From Elusimicrobiota bacterium (GTDB lineage Bacteria; Elusimicrobiota; Elusimicrobia; UBA1565; UBA9628): a DNA stretch of 33,503 nucleotides. A program made the position numbers and the translations under genes. Under the pieces are notes generated by a model. It had not been told where the DNA came from, ran no database searches, and was given only the letters and a program-made list of their open reading frames with translations. Shown one piece after another: positions 25,782 through 32,707 of the stretch (position 1 is its first letter; each line of letters starts with the position of its first letter). The stretch spans positions 1-33,503 of the forward strand of contig JACQWX010000116.1 of NCBI GenBank assembly GCA_016209035.1, in the 5' to 3' direction.

Positions 25782-26846
25782 CTAGGCCGCCACCCCGTGC
25801 TTCTTCGACGCCGACTTTCCCGAGGGCTTGTAGTCGAACTTGGACATGGTGAGCGCCATGATGGCCTTCTGCACGTGCAGGCGGTTCTCCGCCACGTCGT
25901 AGATGATGGAGCGCGGCCCGCTGCAGACCTCGTCCGACACCTCGTGCCCGCGGTCCACCGGCATCGGGTGGGTGTAGAGGGCGTTGTTGGTGACGGCCAT
26001 CTTCTTGGAGTCCGTGATCCACTCGGCGTGCTTGAGCGCGGCCTCGACCTCGCGCTTCTTCTGGAAGCCCTCGACCGGGTCGTAGGCGTGCGGGCTCATC
26101 CAGTTGCGGGAGTAGACGATGTCGGCGCCGCGGTAGCACTCCACCGGGTCGTTGGTAATCTCGAACTTGGTGCCGGCGGCCTGGCAGTTCTTCTTGCAGT
26201 TCGCGATGACCTCGGGATCCAAGTCGTAGCCCTTGGGGTAGGCCAGGGTCACGTTCATGCCCAGGCGTGAGTTGATGAGGATGCTCTCCTGCACGCTGCA
26301 CCACGAGCGCGCCAGCGCCCCGTGTCCCCAGACCATGAGGAGCTTCTTGCCCGAGATTCCGCCCAAGTGCTCGCGGGCGCCCTGCACGTCGGCGAAGCCC
26401 TGGCAGGGGTGGTACTTGTCGTGCGCCATGCTGAGGACCGGGATGGCGCCGTATTGGCAGTACTCCCTCAGGAAGGCGTCGCCGTCGCCGTACTTCTGGA
26501 CCTTGTCCTCGAGCATGCGGATGCCGAGGCCGCAGGCGTAACGGCTCATGACCTTGGCGGCGTCCTCGTTGGTCTCGCCCGCGGACTTCGAGGTCTTGAG
26601 CCTCATGCTGGAGGGCTCGAGGAACTGGGCGTGGCCGCCCAGCTCGGTGGCCGCGCACTCGAAGGACTGGCGGGTGCGCACCGAGGGGTTGTAGAAGAAC
26701 ATGAAGAAGGTCTTGTGCAGCAGCAGCGAGGTGTACTTGGACGAGAAGCGGTCCTTCTTCATCTCGTCGGCCAGGCCCAGCACGGCCTCGATCTCCGACA
26801 CGCTCCACTCCTGGGTGGTGAGCAGGTGCTTTCCGAACAGATTCAT
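25782..26846 (-). CDS. Aspartate/ornithine carbamoyltransferase family protein (carbamoyltransferase 1)
   Basis: 354-residue transferase with carbamoyl-phosphate motifs SVRTR (55-59) and HPCQ (146-149). The N-terminus (HLLTTQEWSVSEIEAVL) and C-terminal SIIYDVAENRLHVQKAIMAL resemble N-acetylornithine carbamoyltransferase. The substrate loop reads WMSPHAYDP instead of the ornithine SMG loop, and the usual HCLP is HPMP, so the ornithine-binding Cys is missing. The natural substrate is therefore probably not ornithine. Next to carbamate kinase, it likely runs in the phosphorolytic direction, releasing carbamoyl phosphate from a ureido compound. First gene of a five-gene operon, with AGGAG upstream and a TATAAT at 26896-26891. 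Confidence 0.88.
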   Translation of the reverse strand: MNLFGKHLLTTQEWSVSEIEAVLGLADEMKKDRFSSKYTSLLLHKTFFMFFYNPSVRTRQSFECAATELGGHAQFLEPSSMRLKTSKSAGETNEDAAKVMSRYACGLGIRMLEDKVQKYGDGDAFLREYCQYGAIPVLSMAHDKYHPCQGFADVQGAREHLGGISGKKLLMVWGHGALARSWCSVQESILINSRLGMNVTLAYPKGYDLDPEVIANCKKNCQAAGTKFEITNDPVECYRGADIVYSRNWMSPHAYDPVEGFQKKREVEAALKHAEWITDSKKMAVTNNALYTHPMPVDRGHEVSDEVCSGPRSIIYDVAENRLHVQKAIMALTMSKFDYKPSGKSASKKHGVAA

Positions 26847-26890
26847 GGGTTATTCTCCTTGGATAGATGCGCCCTTGCCGCCGTCATCCG

Positions 26891-26920
26891 ATTATAGAGC
26901 ATTTCCGGCGAAAAAGTCCA
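26891..26920 (-). promoter_or_regulatory. Promoter of the carbamoyltransferase 1 - carbamate kinase operon
   Basis: TATAAT on the minus strand at 26896-26891 with TGGACT 18 nt further upstream (26920-26915). The leader is about 37 nt and contains a good Shine-Dalgarno site (AAGGAG) before ATG 26846, unlike the leaderless genes. Confidence 0.55.
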
Positions 26921-27138
26921 TCATGCCCTGAAGTTTTGCCATAAGCCCGGGGCCGCGGCGCGGCCGCGGGGGCCGGCGCCGAAAGTTCCGGCCCTCCCGC
27001 CCGGCAGGGATCTTGAATCCCTAGCCAGATGGAGCCGTCCGGCCAGCAGTCCACCCCGACGATGGTCGACGGGTTGCTCCAGCGGGAGAAAGTCACGAGC
27101 TGGACCAGGCGCGCGCCTCCCTGCGGGTCTTGCAGGAC

Positions 27139-27170
27139 GATGCGCCGCTCAATAGGCCGGCCGGCGCATC
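27139..27170. repeat. 9-bp inverted repeat in intergenic region
   Basis: GATGCGCCG at 27139-27147 and its exact complement at 27162-27170, with 14 nt between. No T-run follows on either strand. Confidence 0.45.
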
Positions 27171-27196
27171 AAGCCCTCCCGGGGGAGCGCCGCCCC

Positions 27197-27240
27197 ATGA
27201 GTAAAATAGACTTGACTATACTTTACTCATGAGTAAAATA
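27197..27240 (+). promoter_or_regulatory. ATPase 2 promoter with overlapping operator repeats (leaderless)
   Basis: TTGACT at 27212-27217, 16 nt, TAAAAT at 27234-27239, then 6 nt to ATG 27246. The 12-mer ATGAGTAAAATA occurs at 27197-27208 and again at 27229-27240. The second copy forms the perfect palindrome TTTACTCATGAGTAAA (27222-27237), which covers the spacer and -10, so a bound protein would block the polymerase. Confidence 0.7.
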
Positions 27241-27245
27241 TCCCT

Positions 27246-28400
27246 ATGCCGACTTTCCCCGCGCCGCGGCCCCGCTATTTGCGCCAAGCCGTCCTCGCCG
27301 ACCTTCCGGCCAAGATGGTCTTCGTCGGCGGCCCACGCCAGGTCGGCAAGACGACCTTCGCCCTGGGCCTCCTGGCGACGGGAGCGGACGAATCGCACCC
27401 GGCCTATTTGACGTGGGATGACCCTCACGACCGGGAAAACCTGCTGAAAGCGGACCTGCCATCCGGCCAGCGCCTCATCCTGCTTGACGAGGTCCATAAA
27501 TTCGCGCGCTGGCGCAACCTCGTCAAAGGCTTCTACGACAAGCGCAAGACCCGCGTTTCGTTCCTCATTACAGGCTCGGCCCGGCTGGACTACTACCGCA
27601 AGGGCGGGGACTCCCTGCAAGGGCGCTACCACTACTACCGGATGCATCCCTTCTCGCTGCGGGAGGTTGACTCCGAATGCCGCCCGTCCGCGCTGGAGCA
27701 CCTGATGAAATTCGGAGGCTTTCCGGAGCCCTTCCTGCGCGCGAATGAGCGCGAGTTGCGCCGCTGGCAAAGGGAATGCCGCGAGCGGGTCGTGCACGAA
27801 GACCTGCGGGACCTCGAGCACGTCCGCGAGATTTCGATGATCGAACTGCTCCTGTCCCACCTGCCGCGCTGCGTCGGATCACCCCTGTCGGTCAAATCCT
27901 TGAGCCTCCTGCTGCAGGTGGCCTACGAGACCGCCGAACGGTGGGTATCAATACTCGAACGGCTCTACTTCTGCTTCCGGATCGCGCCCTTCGGAAGCCC
28001 TCGGATTCGCGCCGTCAAGAAGGAAAAGAAGCTCTATTTCTGGGACTGGTCGCAGGTCCCCGCCGACGGACCCCGGTTCGAGAACCTCGTGGCCTGCCAG
28101 ATGCTGAAGTACTGCCATTGGAAGGAGGACACCGAGGGTTTCTCGATGGAGCTGCGCTACCTGCGCGACACGGACGGCCGCGAGGTCGACTTCGTGGTGC
28201 TCAAAGACGGCGAGCCCGAGTTCGCCGTCGAATGCAAGACCGGGGAGGACCGTCCCTCGGCTGCCGCCGACTATTTCCGGCGACGCACCCCCATTGCGCT
28301 TTTCTATCAGGTGCACCGCGGCGCCGACGGCGACCGCGACCGCGGGGACGTGCGCCTCCTCCCGCTGACCCGGCTCTGCCGCGAGCTCGAACTGCCTTAA
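27246..28400 (+). CDS. AAA ATPase with DUF4143 nuclease-like C-terminus (ATPase 2)
   Basis: 384-residue ATPase of the AAA_14/DUF4143 type. Walker A is GGPRQVGKTT (28-37), Walker B LILLDEVHK (77-85), sensor FLITGSARLD and the FSLREV element. The C-terminal domain has GREVDFVV followed by FAVECK, an intact PD-(D/E)XK-like D...E-x-K set, unlike ATPase 1. Start ATG 27246 follows the -10 by 6 nt. The operator palindrome suggests autoregulation. It lies head-to-head with the carbamoyltransferase 1 operon and converges on the RelE/AbrB pair. Function of the family is unresolved; association with toxin-antitoxin genes here is repeated at 16.2-18.2 kb. Confidence 0.88.
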   Translation: MPTFPAPRPRYLRQAVLADLPAKMVFVGGPRQVGKTTFALGLLATGADESHPAYLTWDDPHDRENLLKADLPSGQRLILLDEVHKFARWRNLVKGFYDKRKTRVSFLITGSARLDYYRKGGDSLQGRYHYYRMHPFSLREVDSECRPSALEHLMKFGGFPEPFLRANERELRRWQRECRERVVHEDLRDLEHVREISMIELLLSHLPRCVGSPLSVKSLSLLLQVAYETAERWVSILERLYFCFRIAPFGSPRIRAVKKEKKLYFWDWSQVPADGPRFENLVACQMLKYCHWKEDTEGFSMELRYLRDTDGREVDFVVLKDGEPEFAVECKTGEDRPSAAADYFRRRTPIALFYQVHRGADGDRDRGDVRLLPLTRLCRELELP

Positions 28401-28433
28401 AGCTTAAGGTTGGCCCGGATCGCCCCCTCGCGC

Positions 28434-28539
28434 CCGTGGTCCACGATTTGGCATAAACCTGGCGGACGAGACGCTCGACCTCAGGGTCGTAGGGCAGGCC
28501 GCGAGGCTTGCCCGGGCCGCGGTAAACTAACCGCGGCCC
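28434..28539. other. Intergenic region with 10-bp hairpin at the toxin stop codon
   Basis: GGGCCGCGGT (28514-28523), 6-nt loop, and its exact complement at 28530-28539 span the stop codon of the toxin gene, between convergent genes; no T-run follows, so intrinsic termination is uncertain. The minus strand beside it (28434-28515) also reads as protein-like PRGLPYDPEVERLVRQVYAK without a start codon, possibly a gene remnant. Confidence 0.35.
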
Positions 28540-28805
28540 AGACGGCGCCGTATGTCGTTGTGCCCCCCGACGATGACGAAGGTGACGGTGTCCCCATCCA
28601 GCAGGAACAGGACCCGCTTATCCAGGGAAGCCCTGACCTCCCAATACTTCCCCCGGAGTTTCCTCAATCCCAACCCCGGCGGTCGGGACTTCCCGGAGAA
28701 GTAGTCGAGAAGCCGGGACACGGCAGAGTCCATCGCGGATCGTTCCCTGTTCGCAAGAGAACGGAAGGACTCGTCGAACGACCGAAGGAAGCGGGTCCTG
28801 ATCAC
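28527..28805 (-). CDS. RelE/ParE-superfamily toxin
   Basis: 92-residue small toxin of the RelE-like fold, predicted to cleave mRNA at the ribosome. It starts MIRTRFLRSFDESFRSL, has a basic strand LRKLRGKYWEVRAS and ends DKRVLFLLDGDTVTFVIVGG and HNDIRRRLG, the usual order for the fold. Translationally coupled to the antitoxin (ATGA, 28802-28805). The antitoxin gene comes first. Confidence 0.8.
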   Translation of the reverse strand: MIRTRFLRSFDESFRSLANRERSAMDSAVSRLLDYFSGKSRPPGLGLRKLRGKYWEVRASLDKRVLFLLDGDTVTFVIVGGHNDIRRRLGRG

Positions 28806-29077
28806 TTCCTCAGCCGTTTGAGGTGCTTTTTGGCGGAGCGCGCATCCGGATACTCCGTGTACCTGCCGGACGCCATATGTTCACGCACCAGCATGTCCAT
28901 CGCCTTCCAGTCTTCTTCTCCGAGGTCATGCCCGGAGACCGCCCGCGGTTCGAGGATGATGCGGCCGGGCTCGGCCTCGATGGAGACCAGCGCCCCCTCC
29001 GGTATGCCGGCCGCTTCCAGGAGGCTCGGCGGGATCGTGACCTGATGCCGCTCTGATATCCGGCGCAGACAGGGCAT
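28802..29077 (-). CDS. AbrB/SpoVT-type antitoxin
   Basis: 91-residue protein with an N-terminal swapped-hairpin AbrB DNA-binding domain (RRISERHQVTIPPSLLEAAG, then IPEGALVSIEAEPGRIILEP) and a C-terminal charged helix for toxin binding (SAKKHLKRLRK). ATG 29077 has GGAGG upstream. GATAT-type palindromes at 29098-29118 next to a GATAAT -10 are likely its own operator. Confidence 0.82.
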   Translation of the reverse strand: MPCLRRISERHQVTIPPSLLEAAGIPEGALVSIEAEPGRIILEPRAVSGHDLGEEDWKAMDMLVREHMASGRYTEYPDARSAKKHLKRLRK

Positions 29078-29088
29078 TCTTACCTCCG

Positions 29089-29118
29089 ATTATCGCTATA
29101 TCCGATATTCAGTATATC
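29089..29118 (-). promoter_or_regulatory. Promoter/operator of the AbrB-RelE pair
   Basis: GATAAT on the minus strand at 29094-29089, 11 nt from the start with GGAGG between. Directly upstream are two overlapping palindromes, ATATCCGATAT (29098-29108) and GATAT-TCAGT-ATATC (29104-29118). Confidence 0.45.
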
Positions 29119-29182
29119 AGACAAAAGGCTGTCCTTCAAGGGGTGATCCCCGGCGGGGAGTCTGTTCGCCCGTCCTGTCGCG

Positions 29183-30229
29183 CTAGCGCATCACCAGGTT
29201 CATCACGGCCTTCTGGCCGTGGAGCCTGTTCTCGGCCTGGTCGAAGACCACCGACTGCGGTCCGTCGACGACGCCGTCCGTCACCTCGTAGCCGCGGTCG
29301 CAGGGCAGGCAGTGCAGGTAGACGGCCTTCTTGTCGGCCAGCGCCAGGTTCTCCTCGTTGACGATCCAGCTCTTGTACTTGTCGAAGATCTGCTGGGCCT
29401 TCTTCTTGTCGTCCTGCCCGATCGGCGGCTTGTAGATGGCCGTGGGGCACCACGCCTTGGCGTAGACCACGTGCTGGCCCTTGAGGGCCTTCTTGAAGTT
29501 GCGCTCGACGCGGAACTTCCCCCCGGACGCCTTCGCGTAGTCCTTGCACTGCTGGATGATCTTGGGGTCCATCACCATCTCCGGAGGATGGGCCAGGGTC
29601 ACGTCGCAGCCCAGCATCGTCGGGTAGGTGATGCCGCTCTGCGGGACCGCGCGAGGCTTGTCGATGGAGGGCGAGTAGGCCCAGGACATGAGGTATTTCA
29701 CGCCCTTGAAGCCGCCGCACTTCTCCTTCACCGTCATGATGTCGGCCAGGCCCTGGAAGGGATGGTAGATGTCGTCCTCCATGTTGAGGACCGGGATGTC
29801 CGCCCAGCGGGCGAACTCGCGGAGCATCTCGTGCGCGCCGCCGTAGCGCCACTGCACCGGGTCGCCGTAGCAGCGGATGGCGATGGCGTCGCCCATGCGG
29901 CTCAGGGTCCGGGCCACGTCCGAGACGCGCTCGGTCGTGTAGGCGACCTCATGGCCCTCCATGGCGGGCGTGTAGATCTTGTTGGGGTCGAGGAAGTGGG
30001 CGTGGCCGCCCAGCTGGGTCATGCCGGCCTCGAAGGAGTTCCGCGTGCGCAGAGACTGGTTGTAGAAGATCAGGAAGAGGGTCTTGCCCGGAAGAAGGTT
30101 GTTGTGCGGCTGCCCCATCGCGCGCTGGCGCTTGAGCTCATAGGCCACGTCGATGATCGTTTCGATCTCTTCCTTGGAGTAGTCGGTCTCGGCCAGATAG
30201 TCCCGGCCACGCCACTTGTTCGTGATCAT
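29183..30229 (-). CDS. YgeW-like carbamoyltransferase (carbamoyltransferase 2)
   Basis: 348-residue member of the aspartate/ornithine carbamoyltransferase family with SLRTR (59-63) and HPFQ (156-159) for carbamoyl phosphate, and HCLPCDRGYEV near the C-terminus, so the catalytic Cys is present. The segment LMSWAYSPSIDKPRAVPQSG and the following VTLAHPPE match the pattern of YgeW (knotted, non-ornithine) transferases. The ornithine SMG loop is replaced by AWCPTAIYKP. Substrate unknown; ureido compounds are likely. GGAGG precedes ATG 30229. Monocistronic, divergent from the CDF transporter and downstream of no kinase gene of its own. Confidence 0.87.
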   Translation of the reverse strand: MITNKWRGRDYLAETDYSKEEIETIIDVAYELKRQRAMGQPHNNLLPGKTLFLIFYNQSLRTRNSFEAGMTQLGGHAHFLDPNKIYTPAMEGHEVAYTTERVSDVARTLSRMGDAIAIRCYGDPVQWRYGGAHEMLREFARWADIPVLNMEDDIYHPFQGLADIMTVKEKCGGFKGVKYLMSWAYSPSIDKPRAVPQSGITYPTMLGCDVTLAHPPEMVMDPKIIQQCKDYAKASGGKFRVERNFKKALKGQHVVYAKAWCPTAIYKPPIGQDDKKKAQQIFDKYKSWIVNEENLALADKKAVYLHCLPCDRGYEVTDGVVDGPQSVVFDQAENRLHGQKAVMNLVMR

Positions 30230-30337
30230 TTCTTGCCTCCAAAGTATAGGTTGGCTGCGGCTATGCGTATTATTAGCATTTCAGCGTGGGCAAGTCCAAG
30301 GAATCTGCTATACTCTGCGCAAGAGCAGGCGGTCCCC

Positions 30338-31339
30338 ATGACGAACGGAGCGCCGAGCGGTTTCCTCGGCTGGGTCGCGCGGGTGTCTCGGCAGAAGGAC
30401 GAGAAATCCGCGGTCGCGATGCTGTCCGTGGTGTCGAACACCGCGCTGGTGGCGTTCAAGCTCGCCATCGGCGTCCTCATCGGGTCGGTCTCGGTCATCT
30501 CCGAGGCCGTCCATTCCGGCGTGGACCTCGCGGCCGCGGTCATCGCGCTCTTCGCGGTCCGCACCGCCGCCCGGCCCGCGGACGAGTCCCACTCCTTCGG
30601 CCACGGCAAGTTCGAGAACCTCTCCGGCGCCGTCGAGGCGCTGCTCATCTTCGCGGCGGCCGCCTGGATCGTCCATGAGGCCCTGCACAAGCTGGTCCAG
30701 CCCGGGGACATCGAGATGGCCGGCTGGGGCGTCGTCATCATGCTGGTCTCCTGCCTGGTCAACCTTGGGGTGTCCCGGATGCTCTTCCGGGTGGGGCGGC
30801 GCGCCGACTCGGTGGCGCTCCTGGCAGACGCCTGGCACCTGCGCACCGACGTCTACACCTCGGCAGGCGTCATGGCCGGGCTCTCCCTCTACTCGCTGGG
30901 CCGCAAGTTGTTCCCTTCGGTGGATCTGAGGTGGCTCGACCCCGTGGCGGCCATCGCGGTCGCCCTGCTCATCATCCGCGCGGCGTACGACCTCACGGCG
31001 CAGTCGGTGCGCGACCTCCTGGACCAGAGCCTCCCGGACGAGGAGGTGCGGGTAATCCGGGAGCGCGTCCGCGGGGTCGGACCGGCGGCGCGCAGCTTCC
31101 GCAACCTGCGCACGCGCAAGGCCGGGGCGGTCCGGTTCGTGGAGATGGAGCTCGTGGTGGACCCCGGCATGTCGGTGGTCGAGTCGCACGCGGTCGCAGA
31201 CCTTGTGGCGGCGCGCATCCGGGGGACCTACCCGGGCGCCGAGGTCACCGTCCATATCGAGCCCTGCGCCAGCGACTGCTCGGACGACTGCCGGGTCTCC
31301 TGCCCGGCCCCGGCCGACGCCGAGAAAGGCCGCTCTTAG
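30338..31339 (+). CDS. Cation diffusion facilitator (CDF) family metal transporter
   Basis: 333-residue inner-membrane antiporter exporting Zn2+, Mn2+, Fe2+ or similar in exchange for protons. Seen: about six hydrophobic segments, AVHSGVDLAAA (metal-site helix), HSFGHGKFENLSG, DAWHLRTDVYTS (second metal-site helix), and a C-terminal ferredoxin-like domain (FRNLRTRKAGAVRFVEMEL, HAVADLVAARIR and VTVHIEP). It ends in a Cys-rich tail (CASDCSDDCRVSC) that may bind metal. TATACT at 30309-30314 is a likely -10. The M20 hydrolase starts 10 nt after its stop, so they are co-transcribed; a metal exporter with a metal hydrolase is notable. Confidence 0.9.
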   Translation: MTNGAPSGFLGWVARVSRQKDEKSAVAMLSVVSNTALVAFKLAIGVLIGSVSVISEAVHSGVDLAAAVIALFAVRTAARPADESHSFGHGKFENLSGAVEALLIFAAAAWIVHEALHKLVQPGDIEMAGWGVVIMLVSCLVNLGVSRMLFRVGRRADSVALLADAWHLRTDVYTSAGVMAGLSLYSLGRKLFPSVDLRWLDPVAAIAVALLIIRAAYDLTAQSVRDLLDQSLPDEEVRVIRERVRGVGPAARSFRNLRTRKAGAVRFVEMELVVDPGMSVVESHAVADLVAARIRGTYPGAEVTVHIEPCASDCSDDCRVSCPAPADAEKGRS

Positions 31340-31349
31340 GAGGAACTCC

Positions 31350-32618
31350 ATGGATGCCGTGTCCGCCTTGGCGCAGCAGGACTGCTCCCAGGTCGTGCGT
31401 TTCGCGCAGAAGCTCATACAGCACCAGAGCCTCTCCGGCCAGGAGAAGCTGGTCGTGGAGGCCTGCATCCGGGAGGCCGCGGGACTGGATTTCGACGACG
31501 CCTACTTCGACCGGATGGGGAATTTCGTAGGCAAGATCGTCGTGGGCGACGGCAAGGGGTTGAAGGTCGTCCTGACGGGACATCTCGACACGGTGCACGC
31601 CGACCCGGCGAAGTGGGACCCGGAGACCGGGCCCCACGCCGCGGCCATCAAGGACCACAAGCTCTACGGCAGGGGCGCCTCGGACATGAAGGGCGCCTTC
31701 GCCGCGATGTTCCACGCCGCCCCGGCCTTGCGGAGCCTCGACCCGGGGCCTTTCAGCGGGGAGGTCTACGTCGTCGGGACCGTGGTCGAGGAGCTCTTCG
31801 AGGGCGTAGCCTTCCTGGAGGCCTTGAAGAAGATCCAGCCCGATTTCGTCGTCGTCGGGGAGGCGTCCGAGTGCCGGCTCAACATCGCCCAGCGGGGCCG
31901 GGGCGAGATCCTCATCAGCGTCTTCGGCTACGGCGTACACGCCTCGGTGGGGAGGAGCACGGTGAACCCCCTGGAGCAGGTGGCCTTCATCATCGAGGCG
32001 TTCCACGTGTGGTACCGCTCCGAGGCGGTGGCGCTCCTGGGCAAGAGGAACATCGTCCCCACCGACATCAAGATCCCCGTGGGGGCCGGGGGCGGCGTCG
32101 ACGGCCGGGGCGGGAACTCGACCGTCCCCAACGAAGTCGAGCTCACCTACGACGTGAGGACCCTGCCGGGGGACACGGAGGCTTCCATCATCAAGCTGGT
32201 CCGGGACAACATGGAGCCGGTGGTCTCGCACGGCAAGCGGCTCTATCCGTCCTTCAAGGACCCCATCATCGAGTACGCGCAGGACGAGTGCACGACCTAT
32301 ACCGGGGTGCGCATCAAGCAGACCAAGTTCGCCCCCGCCTGGCAGGCCGGCGAGGGCGACGAGATCGTGGCGAGGGCCAAGCGGGGCCTGCAGCAGGTGG
32401 AGCTCCCGGTCGAGATCGGGGCCTACAGCTTCTGCACGGACGGCAGCGCCGTGGTGAAATACCGGGAGCTCTGTCCCGACCGGAACTGCCAGGTCATAGG
32501 CTTCGGCCCCTCTTTGGAATCCCTGGCCCACACCACCAACGAATACATCGAGATCGAGCAGATGAAGAAGGCCTTCCAAGGCTATGCCGGGATCGTAGCC
32601 GAGCTCCTGAAGAGATGA
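31350..32618 (+). CDS. M20 family metallohydrolase (YgeY/ArgE-like)
   Basis: 422-residue zinc-dependent deacylase or dipeptidase. Metal and catalytic residues: His78 and Asp80 (GHLDTVH), Asp112 (GRGASDMKG), Glu147-Glu148 (TVVEELFEG), Glu in GEASE, and His in LAHTTNEYIEIEQM. The C-terminal wording (FCTDGSAVVKY, CQVIGFGPSLE) is close to the YgeY group but it is clearly a distinct paralogue of the gene at 15001. AGGAGG precedes ATG 31350. Lies between the CDF transporter and carbamoyltransferase 3, all on the plus strand. Likely releases an amino acid or amine from an N-acyl or N-carbamoyl compound; substrate inferred only. Confidence 0.88.
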   Translation: MDAVSALAQQDCSQVVRFAQKLIQHQSLSGQEKLVVEACIREAAGLDFDDAYFDRMGNFVGKIVVGDGKGLKVVLTGHLDTVHADPAKWDPETGPHAAAIKDHKLYGRGASDMKGAFAAMFHAAPALRSLDPGPFSGEVYVVGTVVEELFEGVAFLEALKKIQPDFVVVGEASECRLNIAQRGRGEILISVFGYGVHASVGRSTVNPLEQVAFIIEAFHVWYRSEAVALLGKRNIVPTDIKIPVGAGGGVDGRGGNSTVPNEVELTYDVRTLPGDTEASIIKLVRDNMEPVVSHGKRLYPSFKDPIIEYAQDECTTYTGVRIKQTKFAPAWQAGEGDEIVARAKRGLQQVELPVEIGAYSFCTDGSAVVKYRELCPDRNCQVIGFGPSLESLAHTTNEYIEIEQMKKAFQGYAGIVAELLKR

Positions 32619-32641
32619 GCCGGAGGGAGGGTTGAGGAAAA

Positions 32642-32698
32642 TCGCCAAGAAATGTTAAGGTACAGCCACTTGGCGAAGAATAAAAACTAGGGGGGGGG
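32642..32698 (+). promoter_or_regulatory. Intergenic hairpin and G9 tract before carbamoyltransferase 3
   Basis: TCGCCAAG (32642-32649) pairs exactly with CTTGGCGA (32669-32676) over a 19-nt loop. A run of nine G at 32690-32698 sits at the ribosome-binding position for ATG 32708. Such a tract could vary in length by slippage. Confidence 0.4.
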
Positions 32699-32707
32699 AG
32701 CGGGAAC

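Larger units (their letters stand above)
26884..27190 (-). pseudogene. Probable degraded gene in the 399-nt gap between two divergent genes
   Basis: One minus-strand frame reads like real protein (RRIVLQDPQGGARLVQLVTF and NPSTIVGVDCWPDGSIWLGI), but it has an in-frame stop just upstream and only an internal GTG (27096) as possible start. The end runs into Ala/Pro low complexity over GC-rich inverted repeats. It could be a remnant of a larger, probably beta-rich protein. The rest of the gap holds the carbamoyltransferase 1 promoter (left), a 9-bp inverted repeat at 27139-27170 and the ATPase 2 promoter (right). Confidence 0.3.

Noticed and set aside
26847..27245. Possible tRNA, riboswitch or CRISPR in the largest gap
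   Set aside because: No cloverleaf, no regular direct repeats with spacers and no conserved riboswitch core could be seen.
28514..28539. Intrinsic bidirectional terminator
   Set aside because: The hairpin is strong but no T-run follows on either strand, so only the hairpin is reported.
29219..30337. Long plus-strand frame antisense to carbamoyltransferase 2
   Set aside because: Codon shadow of the real gene; His/Leu/Val-rich composition with no motif. Only the part from 30338 is the CDF transporter.
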